Assembly (NCBI GenBank): GCA_004297945.1
Contig: SCRC01000072.1
Span: 1-59,105 of the forward strand
Length of the DNA stretch: 59,105 bases
Direction: 5' to 3'
Source of the DNA: Candidimonas sp.
Lineage (GTDB): Bacteria > Pseudomonadota > Gammaproteobacteria > Burkholderiales > Burkholderiaceae_B
The translations under genes and the position numbers were made by a program. This document shows, in pieces, positions 27,332-37,000 of the stretch; within the stretch, counting starts at the first letter, position 1, and each line of letters begins with the position of its first letter. Under the pieces are notes generated by a model. It was not told the origin of the DNA, did no database searches, and saw only the letters and a program-made list of their open reading frames with translations.

Positions 27332-27658
27332 ATGGCTGACATGTTTTTGACAATTACACGCGCGAATATCAAAGCAGGTAGTGAAAAGGATGCGCGAGCC
27401 CTATTGAAAAAATCGCTCCTGCCCAACGACGGCTCCAAACCAGGCGATCACATTCCAGGCCTGATCGGTTTTGGGCTGATGCGCTCCAAAAAAGACGCCT
27501 CGATGTTCGGCCTGGCCACGGTGTGGAAAGACGAAGCATCGTTCGATGCCTTGCATAAAAACCCCAATGCCAAAGCTGGCGGACACTGGGTTCAAAAATT
27601 CATGGCTTTTACCAAAGGCGACGTAAAGGGCGAAGGCTTCTATATAGAAAGCCTGTAA
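27332..27658 (+). CDS. Small ABM-superfamily-like protein (dimeric alpha/beta barrel)
   Basis: 108 residues starting MADMFLTITRANIKAG. I chose 27332 over an upstream in-frame start because AGGAA sits at good distance and the fold begins there. The beta-alpha-beta pattern (FLTITRANI, then FGLATVWKDEASFDALHKN) recalls antibiotic-biosynthesis-monooxygenase and related ferredoxin-like dimers, a group covering cofactor-free oxygenases, haem-degrading enzymes and proteins of unknown role. It has its own promoter and precedes the NRPS genes. It may be a tailoring or stress protein; the assignment is by fold pattern only. Confidence 0.65.
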   Translation: MADMFLTITRANIKAGSEKDARALLKKSLLPNDGSKPGDHIPGLIGFGLMRSKKDASMFGLATVWKDEASFDALHKNPNAKAGGHWVQKFMAFTKGDVKGEGFYIESL

Positions 27659-27784
27659 TATTCTTCAAAAGGGGGTCGCCCTAACTGTTCTTTCTGAACA
27701 ATGCCAGCCGGGCTCGGCCTCCTCCAGTCCCCGCATCAATTGTCCGAATAACGGGTGGGGTTGGTTTTCCGCCCAGGCGCGCGC

Positions 27785-30700
27785 ATGACCAATTCTTTTC
27801 CTTCCCCTGGCTCGGCATCGGCCGTTCGCACGACTAATAATGGAAACCCGGCACTGCGTCCCATCGAAGACGCCTATCCGCTGACGCGGATGCAGCAGGC
27901 ATTGCTGGTGCGTTGCGTTTCTTATCCCGATCAACCGATTTATATGGGGCAATGGTGGGCCGTCCTGGACGGAGCCATGAACCAGCAAGCGTTCACCACT
28001 GCCTGGCAAGGCGTGGTCGACCGCCACACGGCATTGCGCAGCGGCTTTCACTGGGATCTGAAAGATCACCCATTCCAGGTAGTTCACCGCCAAGCTGCCT
28101 TGACAGCCAACATGAAAGACTGGTCCGGCCATGCCGATTGGCGTGAGCATCTTGACTCGTTCCTGGCCGAAGATCGCGCCCGGCCGTTCGATATCAAGAA
28201 GCCCCCACTGATGCGCATCACGCTCATCCAGCTCGCGCCCATGCGCCATCTTGTGGTTTGGACGCGCCATCATCTTACGGTCGACGGCTGGTCTCTGGGG
28301 ATTATCCTGGGCGAAGTATTTTCCCTTTACAAGGCGCTGTGCGCCGGGCAGCCGGAAGCATTACCGCCCGCTCCCGCGTTCCGCGCCTACGTGAACTGGG
28401 AACAAACCAACGACCAGTCGGCCGGGTTAATCCATTGGCGCAACCTCCTGGCCGCAGGGGTGCCCGACGAACGCGACCCCGCCGAACGCCGCCACATCGC
28501 GGTAACAGAAACCACCGGGCCAGAAATCCAGGCCATCGTCCGCCATCTGCCGGAATCCATTTCAGATCGTCTGAACGCGCTGGCCCGGTCTTGCCGCGTT
28601 ACCGTCAATACTGTCGTTCAGGCTGCCTGGTCCATGGTCGATAGCCGGTTGAACGACCGCGATACGGTTCTTTTCGGCGCGGTGGAAACAATGCGCCCTC
28701 CCCATCTCGGACAGGGTGAAACAACCGACCTCGTCGGCATTCAAATTCAGATACAACCGGTTCTTGCCCATATCGACCAAACGCCACTGCGCGATTGGCT
28801 TGAAGACCTGCAGGCAAAAGCCGTGGCCGCACGCAGCGCCGGCGCCATAGGCATGGACGAACTTCGCGACCTGCTCGGCCTGCCGCGCGACAGCCTGCCG
28901 TTCGACAGCCTGATCGGTTTCCAAAACTACCCTCTGGACGAGGCCGCCGCCTTTGCCGGCAGCGGATTGGCTCTGGTCGAAAGCGGCGACATCACACTGC
29001 CCGACATGCCGCTGAACCTGATGGTGGAACGGCAGGCTGGCAGCCTGCGCTTGCAATTGATGTTCGACCGGAATCGCTATGGGCTGCCCGACGCAGCGCT
29101 ACGCCTGGATATGCTGGCGGCAACACTAGCGGCCCTGCCCGACTCAGAGGCGATTCCCGTTGATGCTATCGACGCGCTATCGGAGACGATCGCGGCGCCG
29201 TTGTTTGGCAATGCCCCCGATGACGCTCCCCTGCCCGGTTCCGACCAGACCGTGGTCCAGGCAATCCTGGAGCAGGCGAACGCTCGGCCCCAGGCCGTGG
29301 CCGTTACGCTGGGCGAACAGAGCCTGACCTACGCCGGGCTGATCTCCATCGCCTCAACCGTGGCCGCCAGGCTGGACGCGAACGGAATCGGCCGGGGTGC
29401 CCGCGTGGGCCTGCACCTGGAACGAACCCCGCTGGCCATAGCCGCTATCGTGGGCATCATGCTGCGCGGCGCGGCCTACGTACCCATCGATCCTGGCGCG
29501 CCCGATGAACGCAAGACGTTCATCAAGACGCAAGCGGGCCTTGCTGGCGTGCTCTCGATCACGTCCGGCGATGTGGGGGGTCTGCCCGCCATCGCCGTCG
29601 GCGATCTGACGCTTGAAGCCGTCCAGGCCATCGACGCAAACACTTTCTTGCTACCAGCAGGGTCGGACGAAGCCTACGTCATCTTCACATCGGGGTCCAC
29701 CGGGCGCCCAAAGGGCGTTTCAATCGGTCACGACAACCTCGGCTACCATGTGGCGGCACGTAACGCGGCCTATCCGGGCCAGCCCAATCGCGTCCTTCTG
29801 CTGACCTTCCCCCTTAGCTTCGATGGGTCCGTCACGGGCATCTTCGGCACGCTGTCCATAGGTGGAACACTTGTACTGCCGCGCCCCATCGAAGCCACTG
29901 ATCCGGATCGCCTTGCGGCGTTGATCCGCGATCAGCGCGTTACCCAAACCATCATGATTCCATCGCAATGGAGCTTGCTGCTGTCCGCGGGAGCCCCCGC
30001 TGACCTGGACAGCCTGGAAGTGGCCGTGGTCGCAGGCGAAGCCTGCCCACGCGATCTGGTCGAACGGCATTACGCACGGTTACCCAAAACCCTGCTGGCC
30101 AATGAATACGGGCCAACAGAAACCACGGTCTGGGCCACGCTGGAACGATGCGCCGCAGGGAAGACAGGGCCGGTCGCCATCGGCTACCCTATCCCTGGAA
30201 CCTGCGCTTATGTGGTGGATCGAAAAAACCGTCGCTGCCCGCCGGGATCCACCGGCGAGCTTCTGATCGCAGGGCCGGGAATCGCCCGTGGCTATGTGGG
30301 TCGCGCGGACTTGACAGCCGAACGTTTCATCGCCAACCCATTCCACACCAACATTGGCTTACGCACCGCCTACCGCAGTGGAGATCGGGTCGTCCTGGGC
30401 TTTGACGGCAAGCTGCGGTTTCACGGCCGAACCGACGATCAGGTCAAGATCAGCGGCTACCGTATCGAACTGGCCGAAATCAGCGCCTGCCTTCAGGAAC
30501 TTCCTGGCGTCGAAGACGCGGTAACCGTCGTGCACCGTGCCGGGGCGCAAGCCCGAAGCCTGATCGTTGCCCACGTCTCGGGCGCCAATCTGCCAAGCCA
30601 GGAGGCCATCCTGCATCACGCGCAACGCCTTCTGCCCGCGTATATGGTGCCGCACAGTGTTGTGCTGCACGATCATCTGCCGCGCACCAGCACAGGCAAG

Positions 30701-31057
30701 ATAGATCGCCGCAATCTTCCCGCGCCGCTGCTGCAGGAAACAGCCTCCGTGGCGCCCCAGGGCGATACCGAAGTAGCCATCGCGCAAGTCTGGCAAGCCG
30801 TTCTGGGCTGCCAGGCAATTGGCCGCTTTGACGATTTCTTCGCGATTGGTGGCCGGTCGCTCGACGCCATGCAGGTGGTTTCACGCCTGCGCCGCGACCT
30901 GAAGCTTTCGATCGATCTTATCGATCTGTTCGAATCTCCACGACTCAACGATCTGGCGCGCCGGGCAACCACCCATAATGTCGGCCAGGGCACTGCCATT
31001 CGCAAGCGGCAAAGAACCCGCATCGATTTGGCCGCGACTACGCCGGAGCAGACATAA
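27785..31057 (+). CDS. NRPS module (C-A-PCP), Tyr-like adenylation code
   Basis: 1090 residues from ATG 27785; a GTG at 27755 is possible but adds no conserved sequence. C domain: opening YPLTRMQQALLV is of the type that follows an epimerised residue (DCL-like), and RHHLTVDGWS carries catalytic His163. A domain (about 480-990): TSGSTGRPKG, Asp680 in SFDGSVTGIF, TSTGKIDRRN; code D-G-T-M-V-A-E-V-W-K, nearest the Tyr code D-G-T-I-T-A-E-V-A-K. PCP: Ser1025 in GGRSLDAM. A DCL-like C domain fits the upstream E domain of the hybrid synthase. The stop overlaps the next ATG by one base (TAATG). Confidence 0.93.
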   Translation: MTNSFPSPGSASAVRTTNNGNPALRPIEDAYPLTRMQQALLVRCVSYPDQPIYMGQWWAVLDGAMNQQAFTTAWQGVVDRHTALRSGFHWDLKDHPFQVVHRQAALTANMKDWSGHADWREHLDSFLAEDRARPFDIKKPPLMRITLIQLAPMRHLVVWTRHHLTVDGWSLGIILGEVFSLYKALCAGQPEALPPAPAFRAYVNWEQTNDQSAGLIHWRNLLAAGVPDERDPAERRHIAVTETTGPEIQAIVRHLPESISDRLNALARSCRVTVNTVVQAAWSMVDSRLNDRDTVLFGAVETMRPPHLGQGETTDLVGIQIQIQPVLAHIDQTPLRDWLEDLQAKAVAARSAGAIGMDELRDLLGLPRDSLPFDSLIGFQNYPLDEAAAFAGSGLALVESGDITLPDMPLNLMVERQAGSLRLQLMFDRNRYGLPDAALRLDMLAATLAALPDSEAIPVDAIDALSETIAAPLFGNAPDDAPLPGSDQTVVQAILEQANARPQAVAVTLGEQSLTYAGLISIASTVAARLDANGIGRGARVGLHLERTPLAIAAIVGIMLRGAAYVPIDPGAPDERKTFIKTQAGLAGVLSITSGDVGGLPAIAVGDLTLEAVQAIDANTFLLPAGSDEAYVIFTSGSTGRPKGVSIGHDNLGYHVAARNAAYPGQPNRVLLLTFPLSFDGSVTGIFGTLSIGGTLVLPRPIEATDPDRLAALIRDQRVTQTIMIPSQWSLLLSAGAPADLDSLEVAVVAGEACPRDLVERHYARLPKTLLANEYGPTETTVWATLERCAAGKTGPVAIGYPIPGTCAYVVDRKNRRCPPGSTGELLIAGPGIARGYVGRADLTAERFIANPFHTNIGLRTAYRSGDRVVLGFDGKLRFHGRTDDQVKISGYRIELAEISACLQELPGVEDAVTVVHRAGAQARSLIVAHVSGANLPSQEAILHHAQRLLPAYMVPHSVVLHDHLPRTSTGKIDRRNLPAPLLQETASVAPQGDTEVAIAQVWQAVLGCQAIGRFDDFFAIGGRSLDAMQVVSRLRRDLKLSIDLIDLFESPRLNDLARRATTHNVGQGTAIRKRQRTRIDLAATTPEQT

Positions 31058-34000
31058 TGAGCAGCGGTTACATTGCAGCTGCCTCGTTTGCACAACGGCA
31101 GCTTCGCTATCTGGATCTGCTGCAACCGGGGGGCTCCGAATACGCGCTTCCGCTCGTGCTGGAAATAACAGGCGCCTTGAACGAAGCCGCACTTCGACAG
31201 GCATTCGACGCGGTCATTGATCGGCACGATGTGCTGCGGGCTTCGTTCCCTATGATCGACGACATCCCCGCTCTGGCCGTGCTCGACCAACGCGCCATAG
31301 ACATGCCTGCAATCGAGATTCCCGCCGCGACCCGCGCCGGCTGGAGCAAACAACTGGCGAGTGCCGTAACCGATATGGTGAAGCGACCCTTCAACCTCGA
31401 AAAAGGCCCAGTTCTGGCGGCGGCGCTATTCCGGCCAGCCGATCCCGACGCGGCCGGTTGTTCGGCGAGCCTGGCGGTGGTATTTCATCACTCTGTCGCC
31501 GACGGCGCGTCATTGCCGATTTTTTTGGGCGACCTGGTCATCGCCTACGACGCGGCGCTGACTCGTGCCGCGCCCAAATGGCAGGAACTGGCGCTGCAAT
31601 ACCCCGACTACGCCGACTGGGAACAAGAACGCTTCGGAGCGGCCGATGCCCCGGCGCTGGCCGAAGCCCTGCGCTACTGGCGCGAAACGCTGCGCGACGT
31701 CCCTTCACTGCTGGATCTGCCGCTGGACCGGGCGCGCGGCGTGACACGGTCTCCAGGCGTCGGCGCCACAGCGCGCCTGAACCTGCCGGCCTCGGTCGGC
31801 AACGCCCTGGCCGATTTAGCCCGCCTTGGCGGCAGCACACCTTTCATGGCTTTTCTGGCGGTATTTTTCACGGTGGTGCATCGTTGGAGCGGCCTGGACG
31901 ACCTGATAGTGACTGTCCCCGTGTCCAAGCGCACACGACCCGAATTGGCCAGCCTCATCGGGCTGCTGGTCGACACACTGCCGTTACGCGTGTCCTGCGG
32001 CCCCGACACGCGTTTTGACGACCTGCTCGAAAACGTGCACAAAATATTCCGGGACGGCATCCGCCATCGCGATGTTCCGTTCCAGCGCATCGTTCAGTCC
32101 ATCGAGATCGAACGGCGCACTGACGTTGTTCCCCTGATGCAAATTCTATTCGGCGGGCTGGAACCGACCGACGATCCTATCACCGCAGCCGATGGCACCT
32201 GCTTCTGCGCACGCGACGACCTTGCGGATCAGACGGCCAAGGCCGACATATCCTTCGTTTACCGCGAGTCCGCAGAACACGTCGAACTATGGTGTCGCTA
32301 CGATCCCGCGCTGTTCGATCACACAAGCATCGACAATCTGCTTTCCTGGTTCGGCACCGTCGCTGCCGCAGTGGCGCGCGCGCCCGGCCAGGCGATCGGC
32401 GACCTTCCCCTGATAGACGAAGCATCCGGACGAAACCTTATCGCCCGATTCAACCATACTCGTCGACCATACCCGGACGACCGTTCTGTCGCATCCCTGT
32501 TTGACGAAGCAGCGCGCAAGTATCCTCAACGCATCGCCATCGACGATGGCGGACGACTCACCCGCTACGCCGAACTGGCTGACCGATCAACCCGGCTCGC
32601 CGCCATTCTTGCGCACGCCGGTCTGCGGCCCGATGATGCGATCATCCTCGTTCTTCCCCTGTCGGACCATTTCCTTGCCTTGATGCTGGCAATTTTGCAG
32701 ATCGGCGCTATCTACGTTCCACTCGATCCGGCACACCCGCACGCGCATCGCGTGCGGCTCGCGAAATCCATTGGCGCGCGCGCCGTCATCCTTTCGACCT
32801 CCGAAGATCAGGAAGAATACGAAGGAATCCAGGTGCTGGACGCAGACATGCTGGACACGCGCGCAGCACAACTCACAGACAACTTTACCGTGCCACAGGG
32901 CGAGTCGGATACCGCCTACATTATGTTTACATCGGGTTCCACGGGCGAACCCAAAGGCGTAGCGGTTCCGCATCGAGCCATAGCGCGCCTGGTTTGCAAC
33001 ACCAACTTCGCCTCCTTTGGCCCCGATACGCGCGCAGCCGTTTATTCCAATCCGTCCTTTGACGCCTCCACGCTCGAAATCTGGGCTCCCCTCCTTAACG
33101 GGGGCACGGCCGTCATGGTCGAGCGCAAGGCCATGCTGGATATCGCCAGGCTACGACACATACTGGCGGAATCCAACATCACACTGTTGTGGGTCACAGC
33201 AGGGCTGTTTCAGGAAATCGCCGGCATCGATCCATCGGCTTTCGCCGGCAGCCGGCTGGTGCTCACCGGCGGCGATACCGTCAGCCCGGAAGCAGCCCGC
33301 GCCGTTCTGGCCGCCGGGGCGGGATCGGGATTGCGGTTGTTGAACGGCTACGGCCCGACCGAGAACACCACCTTCAGTACCACATACGACATTGCCGGCC
33401 TGGATGCCACCCGCCTTTCCGTACCCATAGGCTTGCCCATAGCCAACAGCGCGATCTACGTGCTGGATCGGCGCGGCCAACCGCTGCCCGTCGGCGTGAA
33501 CGGCGAAATCTATGTCGGGGGCGACGGCGTCGCCAACGGATATGTCGGCGACCCCGAACGAACGGCGGCCTCATTTCTACCCGATCCGTTCGACGAGCGC
33601 GACGGAGCGCGCATGTATCGAACCGGCGATCACGGCCGCTGGCGTCAGGACGGCACCATTCTGTTCACAGGCCGTTCGGACGATCAAGTCAAAGTACGGG
33701 GATTTCGCATCGAACTCAACGAAATCGCCGCTGCGTTGGGGCGTCATCCGGCGCTACGCGCCGTTCATGTCGCCGCCCCCAAGGATTCGAATGGGAGGCG
33801 CCAAATCGTCGCATACGTGGTAGCGCACACTGAGCCCACGCCAAGCGCGTCCGACCTGCGGCTATTTCTGGAGCCGTTGTTGCCGTCTCACATGCTCCCC
33901 AACGCCTACATCGCGACGGAATCGCTCGTGCTCAACCTCAACGGCAAAGTTGACCGCAAGGCGCTACCGGAGGTGCAGGACCATCACTATGATCGATCCG

Positions 34001-37000
34001 CGCAAACGATTCCGCCGCGAACCGAAGAAGAATGCACGCTGCATGCCATCTGGCAGGAACTTCTGGGAACTGACAGCGTCGGCGTGACCGACAATTTTTT
34101 CCATGTCGGAGGCGACTCCATCCTGGCTATTCGCATGGCTGCCCGCGCCGCTGATGCCGGCTTGCCGCTGACGCCCACCGACGTATTCCAGCTCCAGACC
34201 ATCGAGCGTCTGGCGAATGCCGCGTCCCTGGCGCGTCCCCGTCAAAAGCGCGCTGCGGCGGGCCGCGCCTTCTCTGCCGAACTGGTTCCTATCGTTCAAT
34301 ACAACGAAATAAATCAACCCTTCCTGCTGGCCAGCCTGACTCTGGATCGCCCCATCGGCGTCGTCGAACTCGCATTGGTCATCCAGCATTTGGCCGAACG
34401 ACACGAGGCGCTGCGCTTGCGATGGACCCGCGACGGCGAGACGCGCCGGCTGGAAATCATGGCCTATGTGGCTCAACTGCCCTTTCGCACCGTCGAAGAA
34501 CCGCACTTGGCCGACGCACAACTGGACAAGTGGATAGCGGAACATGCGGGGCGTATCGGTCGAGGGCTGGACACGCAATCCGGTGTTATGGTCGCCACCA
34601 CGCTGGTTGATCGCGGCCCGAATGCCGGGCCGGTTATCGTCCTGGCGCTGCACCGAGCCATAGCGGATGAGCGCACTCTGGCACTGATCGTCGCCGAACT
34701 TGAAACAGCGATTAAAGCGGGGCACGCGGCTTTGCCGATTCTGGATACCACCTATGGCGACTGGCTCGACTGGCTGGAGGGTTACGCGGACGAGCAGGCA
34801 GCGAGCAGCGGGCTGACCGCTCTGGAAAGCGCCGCCATGCGAACGCCCATGCCTCCCTTATTGGTTGACGCGCCCGCAGAAGCGACAGGCATCGTCGCGG
34901 AATATTGGCTTGATCCGACGATCTCCGCGACCCTGACCGATCACGCCCCCGCACGGCTCATGACCACACCCCTCGACATACTGGCGACCTCGCTGGCGGC
35001 GGCCCTGCCGCCATCAGGCAGCGACACGGTACTGATCGAGGCCATCGACGAGCAGCGTCATCTGCCTCGCGACGCGCCCAACGTCGATGGGCTCTTGGGT
35101 AACTTGGACGGCGTTTTGACCATTCTCGCACCCACTGGACACATGCCGGTCGCGAAGCGGCTGCACGCGGTCAAAGCCGCGCGCCAGGCCGTGTCGGCAA
35201 CCGCACCGGTCTATAGAGTGCTGGGGCAGACCTTCGACCTGCCAGGCGCCACTCTTGGCATCGCGTGGTCGAACCCATCGGCCGTGCGCGCCGCGATGCG
35301 ACTCCATTCGCTGCCCACCTTCAACATTTCGGTAAAGGGCGTGCTTGTGGCAAGCACAACCGGCGGTCGGCTGCGCTTGGCCTGGACCGGGGCGGAGCCG
35401 GCCGGCGGCGCTGCCGCGCTACTCGAACGGGTCGCGCATACCCTTGGATTAATTGCCGATCTCGCCACACCGAACGCACGCCCTCTGTACACGCCGGCCG
35501 ACTTTCCGCTTGCCGGGCTATCCGCGTCGGAACTGGCCGGTATCGTTGGCACAGCCACGGATATCGAAGCCATCTACCCCCTGTCGCCAATGCAGGAAGC
35601 CATGCTGGTCCACACGCTTGCCGCAGTACGCTCCGAAATCAACTTCGAGCAAAGTTGCATGCGTATTCGCGGTCGGCTCGATCATGAAGCGTTCCGCCAT
35701 GCATGGGCAACGGTATTCGAGCGGCACGACGTGCTGCGTACCGCGTTTCACTGGCGCGGGCTGGCGCGACCACTGCAAGTCGTCCATCGCGCCGTACCAT
35801 TGCCGCTAACCGCCCATACATGGCCAGCGTTCGACGCCGCCCGGATGGATGAATTCCTTGCCAGCGACCGGGAACGGGGATTCGATCTGGAGCAGGCGCC
35901 GCTGGTGCGCCTGAGCATTATCCAGGTGGCCGCCGACGATGCTTATGTCGTCTCCAGTTTTCATCATCTGCTGGTCGACGGCTGGTGCCTGGGCCGATTG
36001 GAGCGCGAGGTCCGGGCCGCCTACGAAACTTATCGCAGCCGCCGCCCACCGCTGTTCGACACGCCCGTTCCCTATCAATCCTATATCGCCTGGCTGGCGC
36101 AAGCCGATCGCAGCGAGAGCCAGCGGTTTTTCACCGGCCTTCTGAACAACTTGCCGCCACAGCGCCGACTGTTTCCGCCGGCGAAAGGTCCCGCCCATGC
36201 CTTTACCACAACACACCGAACGCTGGATCGTCCGGCCAGCCGGGCGCTGGTGGCTTTCGCGCGGCGGCGCGGGCTGACACTGGCCACGACCCTTCATTTC
36301 GCCTGGGCAATCTGGCTGGGAGCCCGCCTGGGCTCCGAGGATGTCGTATTCGGCACCACAGTATCCGGACGCCCTTCGGGCGTACCTGGCGTCGAAAGAA
36401 TTGTCGGCCTGTTCATCAACAACCTCCCGATCCGCCTGCAACTGGGCGGGGCCGAGCGCCCGGCCGAACGTCTCGAAGCCATTCAGTTGCTGCTGGGGCA
36501 ACTGCAAAGCCATGCCCATCTTTCGCCAACGTCCATCGCCGACGCCGCCGGTGGCCAATCAGGCCCCCTCTTCGACACCTTGGTGGTGGTCGAAAACCTG
36601 GCCTCTGGAACCAGCGCCTGGAGCGGCGCCGAAGGCCTGACCGTCGAAGCGGTGCACTCCCGCATGAAAACGGCTTACGACCTGACATTCATCGCCATAC
36701 CGGGCGATTTGATCACCTTGTCTCTGGTTCAGCCCGACGATGGACGAACCCTTGAGAACGCAAGCAATGTGCTGGACGCCGTAGCGGCCATTCTGACCGC
36801 ATTGCCCGATGCCGCAGACAACCGTCTTGACAGTCTGCCTCGCCCCGAAGTTCGCCCGCCGGTTATCGCCACAGGGACGCCGGTCGCGCAGTCCGTTCGG
36901 TTCGCGACCCGGCCGCGCAGCACGCTGGAGGCGCAGATCGCCAATGAGGTGGCCGATCTTTCCTTCACGCTGCAAGGCGACGAACCTGCGACCGCCCCGG

